Shown here: piece by piece, positions 8,602 through 16,798 of the stretch
Layout: each line of letters begins with the position of its first letter
Numbering within the stretch: position 1 is the stretch's first letter
NCBI GenBank assembly: GCA_963803295.1
Contig: CAWDMC010000010.1
Location: forward strand, 310,001-374,000
Source: CAWDMC01 sp963803295
GTDB lineage: Bacteria; Acidobacteriota; Terriglobia; UBA7540
Direction: 5' to 3'
DNA: 64,000 nt
Notes under the pieces: model-generated
Told to the model about the DNA's origin: nothing
What the model saw: the letters and a program-made list of their open reading frames with translations, nothing else
Database searches by the model: none
Program-made: the position numbers and the translations under genes

Positions 8602-8670
8602 GTAGGCTCCTTTCTTGAGTACCCGGTGAGCGCCTGTGCTGATGCCTCTGGCAGGTCGCTGGATTGTAAT

Positions 8671-9028
8671 TTACCAGCGGGGCTCCCTACTGGAACGTGG
8701 CCCCCGGTACTCGTCCCGACGTTTACCGCCGCCCCCTCCCCCGACGCCGTTTCGGAACCCGCCTCCGCCTCCCGCCCGTTCCGGTTTCGGCCGAGCCTCG
8801 TTTACGGTCAGGCTACGCCCTTCGAAGTCCTTGCCGTTGAGAGCGGCAACTGCTCGAGCCCGCCTCTTCATCGTTCGCCATCTGGACGAACGCAAACCCC
8901 CGAGGTTTGCCCGTGTCCCGATCCGTCATGATGCGTACCTGCTGCACCTCGCCGAATTGCGCAAAGTGCCCGCGCAAGGCGTCTTCCGTGGTGCTGAAGG
9001 GCAGATTCCCTACGAAAAGATTCTTCAT
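8671..9028 (-). CDS. RRM-type RNA-binding protein, frameshifted in this sequence
   Basis: A cold-shock-type RNA-binding protein of about 118 residues with one RRM domain and a glycine-rich basic tail. The first frame gives MKNLFVGNLPFSTTED (RNP2 LFVGNL) and the RNP1 motif RGFAFVQM, then runs off after MANDEEA. The second frame supplies the rest: AVAALNGKDFEGRSLTVNEA, then an RGG/GGGG tail. Removing one base from the CCC at 8859-8861 joins them into a normal RRM. The start at 9028 has AAGGAG seven bases upstream. Such proteins bind RNA non-specifically and are often cold-induced. A promoter lies about 230 bases upstream, leaving a long leader. The break is more likely a sequence error than decay, because the downstream half is fully conserved. 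Confidence 0.82.
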
Positions 9029-9102
9029 GATTCTCCTTAGCGGTCTTGGGCCGCGATCTATCTTGCTTGGTATCCCGGGTCCCCTCTGTCCTTGAGCCCC
9101 GA

Positions 9103-9125
9103 TGCCTTTTGCCACGCAAAAAGCA
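9103..9125 (-). promoter_or_regulatory. Hairpin in the long leader of the RRM gene
   Basis: TGCCTTTTGC and GCAAAAAGCA form a 10-pair stem (one G-U) around a CAC loop, within the roughly 220-base leader between the predicted promoter and the RRM start codon. RNA-binding cold-shock genes commonly have long structured leaders; a regulatory role here is inferred. Confidence 0.35.
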
Positions 9126-9257
9126 CCCCTGGAGGAGCCGAGCCGAAAACGGCGGGGTCAACGCGGGCGGTTGAACATAGCGCTCGCCAGGCGCACCTAC
9201 AACCCGATCCTAGAGGCTTGGCACGCATTGTCTCACATTTGTCGAACCGATGTCTAA

Positions 9258-9286
9258 ATTGTTAACTGGATTTACTCCACTGTCAA
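9258..9286 (-). promoter_or_regulatory. Predicted sigma-70-type promoter for the RRM gene
   Basis: On the minus strand TTGACA (9286-9281), a 17-base spacer and AACAAT (9263-9258). Transcription would start near 9251 and give a leader of about 220 bases. The -35 box is perfect and the -10 box matches 4 of 6. The whole 9029-9376 gap is the divergent control region for this gene and the bacilliredoxin; no other gene is visible in it. Confidence 0.5.
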
Positions 9287-9376
9287 GCGCTAGAACGTTA
9301 TCAACGGAATTTTGGGGCAACCGTGCTTCCATGATACCCTGTTCTTGCCGGACATTCCGATCTTCAAGGAGTTGAA

Positions 9377-9817
9377 ATGTACCCTGAGGAAGTTGTTCAG
9401 CCTATGCGTCAGGAGCTCGTCGATATCGGTTTTCACGAGCTACAAACCGCTGAAGAGGTGGATTCCGCCTTGAGAGCAGCCCACGGCACAGCTTTGGTTG
9501 TGGTGAATTCCATCTGCGGTTGTGCCGCCGGCCGGGCCCGCCCGGCGACAGCCTACGCGCTGGAGCATCGGGTTCGCCCTGATCGGCTTTTTACGGTTTT
9601 TGCCGGCCAGGATGTCGATGCCACGGAGCGCGCCCGCACTTATTTTACCGGCTATCCTCCTTCCTCGCCCTCTATGGCCCTGCTGCGCGACGGCAAATTG
9701 GTGTTCATGCTGGAAAGGCGTGATATCGAGGGCCGCGATCCTGCCGACATCGCGAGCGATCTGACCGGCGCCTTCGACCGGTTTTGCGCTCCCGCCAGTA
9801 CTGCGGCCGCCCGCTGA
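9377..9817 (+). CDS. BrxA/BrxB family bacilliredoxin
   Basis: A 146-residue thioredoxin-fold protein of the YphP/YqiW (bacilliredoxin) family. These remove bacillithiol from mixed disulfides on proteins under oxidative stress. The redox motif is CGC at residues 47-49 (NSICGCAAG), followed by the conserved ARPATAYAL segment and the YFTGYPPSSPSMALLRDGKLVFMLER stretch that completes the fold. The start has AAGGAG eight bases upstream. Length matches the family apart from a short alanine-rich end. It is monocistronic and divergent from the RRM gene. Bacillithiol synthesis genes are not in the window, so the thiol partner is inferred from family knowledge. Confidence 0.92.
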   Translation: MYPEEVVQPMRQELVDIGFHELQTAEEVDSALRAAHGTALVVVNSICGCAAGRARPATAYALEHRVRPDRLFTVFAGQDVDATERARTYFTGYPPSSPSMALLRDGKLVFMLERRDIEGRDPADIASDLTGAFDRFCAPASTAAAR

Positions 9818-10281
9818 TTCTGACCCTGTTTTTCTCCTATACCGCCCGCCTGTGACGGGCGTAGCCGAGTCGCAGCCCTGCCTGGAAGGGCGGAGCCTTT
9901 CCCTCGAGTTTGTACATTCTGCACAACATGGCCAAAGCCCGCCCTGAGCAACGCGAAGGGATGGCTATGCTACCTCGATGTGGCAGGGCTTCCGGCCCGT
10001 GGGGAAAGGTAGAGTCTTTCCGCACCACAGGCCCGCAGCGGTGCCCGGATGCTTAACGATGGCTAGCGCCGCGACAGCCACGGCGGTGCCGAGCAGCGCG
10101 GAAGGAGGGTGTTCCACCAGGCCAAACCATATTGGGACCTCGCCAACGGCATAGCCTAGAACTAGTCTAGCTAGAGTAGCAGACTGCGGAAAAACTCGTC
10201 GCTAACTGTCATTCTACAGGAGTCGCAGGCGGTCCCGAGGGCTACGAGGGAAAGAATCTCGCATCGCATTGAGGTCAAGGT
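9818..10281. other. Gene-free region with hairpin and dispersed-repeat relic
   Basis: No convincing gene in 464 bases. It begins with a stem CGCCCG/CGGGCG at 9843-9861, just after the bacilliredoxin stop and without a T run. Its end (about 10200-10270) contains a string of the TGTCATTCT...GAAAGAATCTCGCAT type that I recognise as a dispersed intergenic repeat motif seen in many acidobacterial and other genomes. The remainder shows nothing. Confidence 0.4.
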
Positions 10282-10827
10282 TTAAGAGAACGCCCGAACC
10301 TTGCGGTAGCTCGCGCCTTGGGGAGACAGCTTGCTCTCAAATAAGAAGAACTCTCGGGTCTCGAAGAGGCCCAAAGATTGATTCGCCGTTTTCTCGACAG
10401 CAGCCAGCAGTGCAGTCTGAGGACGAGGTTCGTTGAATCGGGCCAGGGTCAGATGGGGAGTGAAGTCGCGTTTCTCGTGCGGGAATCCGAGACCTGCCAT
10501 GGCCTCTTCCACTCGATGCACCAATTCGCCCAGTGCCGGCTGAGCCTCAACACCCACCCAGAACACGCGGGGACGGCGGGGATTGGGGAAGAAGCCATAG
10601 CCCTTGAGTTCGATCGCGAACTTGGCCAACGGCGGAATCTCAGCCAGAGCCTGGCTGACCTCGGCGACCTGTGCATCTGAGATCTGGCCGAGGAACTTGA
10701 GGGTCAGGTGGACGCCTTCAGGGCGTGTCCATCTCGCTTCCGGCGACAGGGTTCGAAAAGCGGATTGCTGCCGGCCCATCGCCTCGCGCAGGCTGTCGGG
10801 AAGGTCGATGGCGATAAAGGCCCGCAT
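10282..10827 (-). CDS. thpR: RNA 2',3'-cyclic phosphodiesterase (2H family)
   Basis: A 181-residue protein of the LigT/ThpR 2H phosphoesterase family, which opens 2',3'-cyclic phosphates on RNA to 2'-phosphates. Both HxT motifs are present as HLTLKFLG (about residues 45-52) and HLTLARFN (about 130-137), and MRAFIAIDLP is the typical beginning. AGAGG sits six bases before the ATG at 10827 and directly abuts the alternative ATG at 10833, so 10827 is preferred. The gene follows cinA by 46 bases on the same strand and likely shares its transcript. In vivo role is not settled for the family. Confidence 0.92.
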   Translation of the reverse strand: MRAFIAIDLPDSLREAMGRQQSAFRTLSPEARWTRPEGVHLTLKFLGQISDAQVAEVSQALAEIPPLAKFAIELKGYGFFPNPRRPRVFWVGVEAQPALGELVHRVEEAMAGLGFPHEKRDFTPHLTLARFNEPRPQTALLAAVEKTANQSLGLFETREFFLFESKLSPQGASYRKVRAFS

Positions 10828-10873
10828 GGGCATCCTCTGGCGGAGTGTACCAGTCGATCTCGCTCGATAGAGG

Positions 10874-12109
10874 TTAGTCCCGAATCCGCCGCCTGACCAA
10901 CTCCAGCGCCGCATTGGAGGTGAACTGGCGGATGCGTTCGCGATCGCCTGGGAAACGAAATTCGCGCACCTGGGTACCGCGATCGTCGGCGAGAGAGACG
11001 AAGACCAAACCTACCGGTTTTTCCGTTGTACCGCCGCCTGGACCGGCAATGCCCGTAACTCCGAGGCCGAGGCTCGCGCCCGTGGTCCAGCGGACGCCCT
11101 CTGCCAAGGCCTGGGCTACTTGCTTGGAGACGGCGCCGTGCTCCTCGATCAGCGTTGACGGAACACCGGTCAGCCGCTTCTTCAACTCGTTGTTGTAGCA
11201 AACCACGCCACCAACAAAATAGTTCGAGCTGCCGGGAACGCGGGTCAAGCGTTCGGCCACCAAACCGCCCGTGCAGCTTTCAGCGACGGCTATGGTTTTC
11301 TGCTTCAGCACGAGGTACATACCTACGATTTCTTCCAGTGACTCGCCGCGAGTGGAGTAGACGTGTTCGCCTAGCGCCAGCTCAATCTGATCACCCACCT
11401 CGGCCAGCATGGCTTCCGCTTCTTCTTCGGTCGGCGCTTTCGCTCGCAAGTGGAGCTCGATCGTGCCCTGCACGGCCAGGATGGTGGTGACCGGATTCGA
11501 ATACTGGGTGTAGATGGGGGCGACGCGCTGGTCGACTTCGGACTCGGGCAGCCCCATAATCTTGTAGACGCGAGTGCGGATTCGCTCGCCAGCGAAAAGC
11601 CGGCTCAAGCGCGGAAAGCAGGCGATCTCGAACATGGCCTCGAGTTCTTTGGGAGGGCCAGGAAGCAGGATGATCCGCCGGCTGTTTTGCTCAATCCAGA
11701 GACCGGGCGCGGTGCCCCGAGGATTGGCGAGCCATTCGGCACCCTGTGGAACCATGGCCTGACGCAGGTTATTAGGTGACATCTTGCGTCCAAGGCGGGC
11801 AAAGCGCTGCTCCAGATTTTGGCGGATCTCCGCCACCTCGCCGAGCGGCCGCTCGAGTACGCTGGCCACGACCTCTCGATTAACGTCGTCTTCGGTGGGT
11901 CCGAGCCCGCCGATCAGGATGATGATACCCGAGCGATTGAGGGCGGCATTGAACACGCTAGCCAGGCGATCGCGATCGTCGCCGACGACGGTTTTCAGGC
12001 GGACTTCGATTCCAAGCGAGTTCAGTTTTTCGGTGAGGTACAGCGAGTTGGTGTCGAGCCGGAAAGGAGTAAGGAGTTCCGAGCCGACCGCGATGATCTC
12101 AGCATCCAT
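10874..12109 (-). CDS. cinA: CinA family protein (nicotinamide-nucleotide amidohydrolase)
   Basis: A 411-residue two-domain CinA. The N-terminal MoCF-like domain (about 1-170, with LIGGLGPTEDDVNREV) hydrolyses ADP-ribose or similar pyrophosphates in characterised members. The C-terminal PncC-type domain (about 255-405, with AESCTGGLVAERLT and GVTGIAGPGGG) deamidates NMN to NaMN in pyridine nucleotide salvage. Full length and all conserved blocks are present. It starts 64 bases after the TIG/NHL gene and is followed by thpR, within a minus-strand run with pgpA. A pgpA-cinA neighbourhood is common in bacteria. The historical link to competence is not supported by anything here. Confidence 0.94.
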   Translation of the reverse strand: MDAEIIAVGSELLTPFRLDTNSLYLTEKLNSLGIEVRLKTVVGDDRDRLASVFNAALNRSGIIILIGGLGPTEDDVNREVVASVLERPLGEVAEIRQNLEQRFARLGRKMSPNNLRQAMVPQGAEWLANPRGTAPGLWIEQNSRRIILLPGPPKELEAMFEIACFPRLSRLFAGERIRTRVYKIMGLPESEVDQRVAPIYTQYSNPVTTILAVQGTIELHLRAKAPTEEEAEAMLAEVGDQIELALGEHVYSTRGESLEEIVGMYLVLKQKTIAVAESCTGGLVAERLTRVPGSSNYFVGGVVCYNNELKKRLTGVPSTLIEEHGAVSKQVAQALAEGVRWTTGASLGLGVTGIAGPGGGTTEKPVGLVFVSLADDRGTQVREFRFPGDRERIRQFTSNAALELVRRRIRD

Positions 12110-12173
12110 GATAGCCAGGGCAGCGACGGTCGCGGGTCAGGCAACAGTGGCCGCCAAATCCTCTTTCGCCCCG

Positions 12174-13301
12174 TCACTGCTCTCTCCGCTTCAACAGGGG
12201 CCATCCCTCGACGTCGAAGGCTACCTCGATCAGGGCGCTGGTAGTGGCAAGGATTAGGGAACGGCGGGCGGTAAAAGCCAATCCCACGATGCCGGGTCCG
12301 GAGACGACCACTTCCGGCTTGGCCTCAGGCGCCAGCTTGACCACGCCGCGTTGTCCCCCGAGGCTGGCGGCGACATACAGATTTCCCGCCGCATCAAAGG
12401 CCAATCCTTGAGGACGTCCGAGGCCGCGGAAGAATGATGTTACCTCGCCGGAGGGCGAGATCCGGAAGACATGGTCGTAACTGGAGGTGGTGGGGCCGGT
12501 CACGTAAAGGTAGCGCTCCGGTCCGAAGGCCAGATGGTAGGCGGCGACGCTGGGCTCGAGCGTAGCGAAAACAAAAATCTTCTGATCGCGATTGATACGG
12601 AAGATAGTTCCACTGCGGTCGCCTACGTAAAGGTTCTCTTCGTCATCAAAAGTGATTCCTGTGGCGATGCCCATGCCCTCGGCATAGGTAGAACGTTGTC
12701 CGTCGGGAGTGATGCGGTAGATAGCCCCTTCATGGCGGCTGGAAATGTAAAGCCTGCCGGCGCGGTCGAAGGCCAGCCCGGTGGGATTCATCAGATCGCT
12801 CAGGAACGGTCGCATCACCTGGCTACCGTCGATGCGGAACACGGAAACCGGCACTTGCTGCCCACGACTGCCGCTGAAAGTGGTGTAAACGTTACCATCG
12901 GAATCGATCGCAGGGTTCGCGACAGGATGCAAGTTATCCGAAATCATGGTGCCGATGGCTACCGAAGTCGCCGCAGTGCCGCCGCCGCCCGTCTGGATGG
13001 TGAGTTCGCCGCTCGACACGCCCTCGGGCACGCGCACCACAAGCTTGGTTGATGAGCTCACCACGAGGCTTGCCATTTGTTCACCGAAGCGCACGATGGG
13101 CCTGCCCCGTCCGTTCTCCGAAAGCCCTTGACCCCAAATGCCGATCTCACCGCCCGGAATCGCGGCGCGCGGCGCCACTTGGTCGATCCGTGGCTTCTGC
13201 TTGAAGAATCCCGCTCTTTCGCCAGCATGGCTACCCACTGCACTCCCCACTTTGCCCATGGATTCTTCTGCCTTGCCTCTTTTCTTCCATGTAAAGCTCA
13301 T
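12174..13301 (-). CDS. TIG/NHL-repeat beta-propeller protein
   Basis: A 375-residue protein with an IPT/TIG-like immunoglobulin fold at about residues 35-110, then NHL/SMP-30-type propeller repeats (phrases such as NPTGLAFDRAGRLYISS, GITFDDEENLYVGD and GLAFDAAGNLYVAA recur about every 45 residues). The start at 13301 overlaps the pgpA stop by four bases (ATGA), which implies translational coupling. A longer upstream frame would run inside pgpA. No signal peptide is visible, so a soluble cytoplasmic location is likely. This is odd for such a propeller, most of which are exported. Function unknown; propellers bind ligands or proteins, and some have lactonase activity. Confidence 0.8.
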   Translation of the reverse strand: MSFTWKKRGKAEESMGKVGSAVGSHAGERAGFFKQKPRIDQVAPRAAIPGGEIGIWGQGLSENGRGRPIVRFGEQMASLVVSSSTKLVVRVPEGVSSGELTIQTGGGGTAATSVAIGTMISDNLHPVANPAIDSDGNVYTTFSGSRGQQVPVSVFRIDGSQVMRPFLSDLMNPTGLAFDRAGRLYISSRHEGAIYRITPDGQRSTYAEGMGIATGITFDDEENLYVGDRSGTIFRINRDQKIFVFATLEPSVAAYHLAFGPERYLYVTGPTTSSYDHVFRISPSGEVTSFFRGLGRPQGLAFDAAGNLYVAASLGGQRGVVKLAPEAKPEVVVSGPGIVGLAFTARRSLILATTSALIEVAFDVEGWPLLKRREQ

Positions 13302-13777
13302 TTGAATAGAAACCCGAAAGCCACCAGGGTGGCCAAGGTATAGATTCCTGCCACGATATCGTCGGTCATGATGCCCCAGCCGGCCTTGAGGTGCTCGGCC
13401 CGGCCCGCAGGGAAGGGCTTGAGCACGTCGAAGAAACGGAACAGCAGAAAACCTGCCAGCAGCCACCTCCAAGGGGCATCCGGGCGCGCCAGAAAAACGA
13501 CCATCTGCCCAGCTACTTCATCGATGACGACGTGGCCGGGATCGGTCGTGCCAAAAAAAACCTCCGCGATTCTTGCAGCATGGACCCCGGTGAAGTAAAC
13601 CAAGATCGTAGCTGTCAGGAGCGCCAGTGAAAGCCACGGCCGCCCGAGCGGTAGATGTCCCAGCGCCACAATTATGGCGATTCCCACCAGCGAACCGAAA
13701 GAGCCGGGCACGGGAAGATATCCGACGCCTCCCGTAGTAGCGACCCAAACGGCTAATCCCCGGCGCTTCTCACTCAC
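13298..13777 (-). CDS. pgpA: Phosphatidylglycerophosphatase A
   Basis: A 159-residue membrane enzyme that dephosphorylates phosphatidylglycerol phosphate in the last step of phosphatidylglycerol synthesis. Conserved motifs are GYLPVPGSFGSLVG, DPGHVVIDEVAGQ, FRFFDVLKPFPAGRAE and WGIMTDDIVAGIY, with three to four hydrophobic segments. It starts at GTG 13777, overlapping the end of yacG by 8 bases, and ends overlapping the TIG/NHL gene by 4. This points to one transcript with yacG, the propeller gene, cinA and thpR. Confidence 0.95.
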   Translation of the reverse strand: MSEKRRGLAVWVATTGGVGYLPVPGSFGSLVGIAIIVALGHLPLGRPWLSLALLTATILVYFTGVHAARIAEVFFGTTDPGHVVIDEVAGQMVVFLARPDAPWRWLLAGFLLFRFFDVLKPFPAGRAEHLKAGWGIMTDDIVAGIYTLATLVAFGFLFK

Positions 13778-13961
13778 TGTCGGTTTCGGTATCCTCCGCC
13801 GGAGCCTCTACTGTCTCGTCCTCAACCGTTCTCGATCCTGCCACGCGGTACCGGCCCGAAAGCCAGTTGTCCAAGTCAATCAGTTTGCAGCGCTCACTGC
13901 AAAAAGGCCTGAAGGGATTGTTCTCCCTTGGGGCTTCTTTCTTGCAGATCGGACACTTCAT
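13770..13961 (-). CDS. yacG: YacG-type zinc-ribbon protein (DNA gyrase inhibitor family)
   Basis: A 63-residue protein with four zinc-binding cysteines in CPIC (residues 3-6) and CSERC (about 21-25), plus the hallmark FRPFCSERCKLIDLDNWLSG. In E. coli YacG binds GyrB and inhibits gyrase. The tail is acidic and disordered (EDETVEAPAEDTETD). An in-frame GTG six codons upstream is possible, but the ATG at 13961 gives the usual family N-terminus. It overlaps pgpA by 8 bases. Confidence 0.85.
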   Translation of the reverse strand: MKCPICKKEAPRENNPFRPFCSERCKLIDLDNWLSGRYRVAGSRTVEDETVEAPAEDTETDSE

Positions 13962-14029
13962 AGTGCGGCGGCGGTCCACCGAAGCCTAAGTCTCCGTCGT
14001 GCGCCCGGCCAGAATGGCCACGCAACATC

Positions 14030-15461
14030 TCAGAGCGGAGCACCAATTGATACCAAGCGCGAAACGGGCACCTGGTTTGTCGCTTCAGCCGGAAACTCGG
14101 GTAAAGAGCACGACTCGCCAAAAACGCGATCCTCCAGGCGCGCCACCAAATCGTAATCGGAGGAGTCGGTAATGGTCGCCCAGCGGAACTCGCCTTGCTG
14201 CGGCTCAGACCCCACGAAATCGTTGATCAAGATGCTGCCGTCAATCTCGGGCGCTTGCGATTCCATCCGTGCCTTGAAAAGCAAGTCGGTTTCCTCGGAG
14301 CGTCCTTCGACGAGCACGGGGACGCGCCGCCCCACACGCTCGCGCAATTTGCGGCGCGAGATCTTGCGCTGTAGCTCCATTAACTGGCGTTGACGGCGCC
14401 TGGCGGTGCGTGCTTGCACTTGCTCAGGAAGAGCAAAGCTGCCCGCTTGTTTCCTCGTTCGAATAGAGGAAAACTCCCAGATGATCGAACTCGGCCGCGG
14501 CCACAAAGTTGGCAAGCGATTTGAAGTCGTCTTCGGTTTCTCCCGGGAAGCCCACAATCATCGAAGTGCGAAGAGCGACACCGGGAATTGCTGCCCGGAT
14601 CTTCGAGATCATTTCGAGAAAGTGCGGGCCGCTCGAGCCGCGCCGCATCCGCCTGAGCACAGGCCCGCTCGCGTGCTGCAAGGGAATATCGAAATACTTG
14701 CAGACCGCGGGCGTTCCCGCCACGCTCTCGATAAGCGCATCGGTAAGCCGGTTGGGATAGCAGTACAGAAATCGCAGCCAAGTAAGGCCAGGAACACTGC
14801 CCAATTCGCGAATCAAGGTGGCGAGACCATCGCGCAGTCCCAGGTCCTGCCCGTAACTGGTCGTATCCTGGCCGATCAGCGTCAGTTCGCGAACGCCGGT
14901 CCGCACCAGATTCTCGGCCTCGCGGATCACAGACTCGAACCTTCGCGAACGGAAATGCCCCCGCATCTGCGGGATCACGCAAAAGGAGCAGGGATGGTCG
15001 CAGCCCTCCGCGATCTTGAGATACGCTGAATAAGACGGTGTGCTCAGGATTCGCGGAGTAAATTCGTGGTACAGATAAGGCTCGCTCGAGGGACTTTTGG
15101 CTTCGCGGCTGCCCTCGGCAACACAAGCCTCGAGCACGCGCTCCAGTTCGTTGGTGCCGATGACGAAATCGACTTCCGGAATCTGGCGCAGGATCTCCTG
15201 CCGATAGCGCTCGACCAGGCAGCCAGCGACGACCAGCTTCTTGCCCGAGCCCGGCTTCTTGTGTAGGGCCATTTCGAGAATGGTGTTGATGGATTCCTGC
15301 CTGGCCGGCTCGATGAAACCGCACGTGTTAACAACGATCACGTCGGCGTCCTGAGCTTCCGGAGTAAGCTCGTACCCCTGGCGTGCCAGGATTCCCAGCA
15401 TCACCTCGCTGTCCACAAGGTTCTTGGGACAGCCCAGACTTACCATTCCAACTTTAGGCAT
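14030..15461 (-). CDS. rimO: Ribosomal protein S12 methylthiotransferase RimO, frameshifted in this sequence
   Basis: A radical-SAM methylthiotransferase that modifies an aspartate of ribosomal protein S12. The main frame begins MPKVGMVSLGCPKNLVDSE with AAGGA just upstream of 15461. It carries the MTTase cluster cysteines (VNTCGFIE, VAGCLVER), the radical-SAM motif CDHPCSFC and the block ending LYSNEETSG. There the frame stops within five codons. The next frame continues exactly where the family does (SFALPEQVQARTARRRQRQL, then a TRAM domain, VGRRVPVLVEG) to a stop at 14030. Removing one base at the CCC of 14442-14444 gives a 476-residue normal protein. A sequencing or assembly error is the simplest reading. 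The last about 35 residues extend beyond the TRAM domain. Confidence 0.9.
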
Positions 15462-15632
15462 GATCCTTTGACTCAGAAGCCGCTCGCGGCCTGCTCGCGA
15501 CACTCAAAATTCTAACATAATGCGCGCCCGGTTGTCCGTTGTCTGTGGTTATTGCGGTTACCACACGGATTGTGTACTCGCAGGGGCAAAGGGTAGGGAG
15601 AATAGGCGTTGCCTTGGGGGAAAGGACGGGCG

Positions 15633-16721
15633 CTATTGTTGGGTCCTTGCCCACACACTCACATTTTTCTCGGTGCTGGCCGCCAGGTGAGTGCCGTCCG
15701 GAGAGAAGGCGACGCTGAGAACCGGCCCCTGGGCTTCGGAGAGGGTCTGCTGGAGTTTCCCCTCTTCGGCTGACCACACGCGGACGGTCTGATCCTCGCC
15801 GGCGGAAACGACCATACCCCCGTCGGGGGAGAACTCAGCCCAGTGGACGGGTCCTTGATGACCATTCAGTGTCTGCAGCAGTTTCCAGTCTGGAGCAGAG
15901 AAGAGTCGCACTTTACCATCTTCGCAGGCTGTTGCTACCCGCCGGCTGTCGCGTGAGAACATGACACTCAGTACCGTGCCCTCGTGTCCGGCGAGCACGT
16001 CTGAAAACTTGTGATCCTTCAGTGTTACCACGACGGGATTGGGAGGGCCTCCCGGAATCTGAGCGAGCAGCAGCCAGTGGCCATCCGGGGAGAACTGATA
16101 GACGTTGGGATCGGTGGTAAGATCAGGTACGATCAGACCCACGCTGCGCCCGCTGTTTGGATTGAACATTACGAACTGGGACTTCTTATAGAGCCCCAGC
16201 CAACCCAGGGAAGGGAAATAGCGTATGACGAAACCTCCGCCCCGGCCGAACGCGTCAGTTTTCCCATACTGAGTGTCATCCAGAGTGTTCCATTGGAATC
16301 CGATTTCCGGTGTGGGTAGTGCGGGACCCTTCTTCGGGTGCTGGAGACCGTTGCCCAGCACAAATAGCCGCGTGGGCGAGATGAAATTGGCCGAGTGGAG
16401 ATCCAGTTCGGCAATATCCTCAAGGTGTGGATGGAGCACCTTCTGCACACTTGAACTCCGCAGATTGAACAACATGATCCTTTCGCCGGAAACAACTGCG
16501 AGCTCGGAACTGTCGGGGGAAAACGCGCCCTCCGGAGAATGACGGAGCGCCAAGTGTCCTTCAAGCCTTCCGCTGCTTGTCCATCGATACTGCGGTGGGC
16601 CGGCAGAAGGTATGCTTTCGATTTGGCCGGACGCGGGTGTAATTGCGAAGAGCAAAAGAAACAGGCTGAAATTCGAAGCCCGAAGTCCGGAATAAGGAGA
16701 CCAATTCCTGCTGCCCCGCAT
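15633..16721 (-). CDS. WD40-repeat protein with signal peptide
   Basis: A 362-residue exported protein. AGGGA sits before the ATG at 16721, and the start gives a signal peptide (residues 1-33, hydrophobic core SLFLLLFAITPASG). The second half contains clear WD40 units such as GHEGTVLSVMFSRDSRRVATA, GHQGPVHWAEFSPDGGMVVS and GPVLSVAFSPDGTHLAAS, each ending in a VRLF/VRVW/VSVW strand. The first half has weaker propeller-like repeats. WD40 propellers are protein-binding scaffolds; no enzyme motif is seen. It lies downstream of the Nudix gene by 77 bases on the same strand. Confidence 0.8.
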   Translation of the reverse strand: MRGSRNWSPYSGLRASNFSLFLLLFAITPASGQIESIPSAGPPQYRWTSSGRLEGHLALRHSPEGAFSPDSSELAVVSGERIMLFNLRSSSVQKVLHPHLEDIAELDLHSANFISPTRLFVLGNGLQHPKKGPALPTPEIGFQWNTLDDTQYGKTDAFGRGGGFVIRYFPSLGWLGLYKKSQFVMFNPNSGRSVGLIVPDLTTDPNVYQFSPDGHWLLLAQIPGGPPNPVVVTLKDHKFSDVLAGHEGTVLSVMFSRDSRRVATACEDGKVRLFSAPDWKLLQTLNGHQGPVHWAEFSPDGGMVVSAGEDQTVRVWSAEEGKLQQTLSEAQGPVLSVAFSPDGTHLAASTEKNVSVWARTQQ

Positions 16722-16798
16722 GTATCCCTGGGATCTGCCGCGGGTCTTCGTTATCGGACTTCGGTTGTCGATCTGTCTTCCGCTTTCGGACTTTGTTC

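Noticed and set aside
9843..9861. CGCCCG/CGGGCG stem after the bacilliredoxin gene as an intrinsic terminator
   Set aside because: Only six base pairs and no T run follows on the plus strand.
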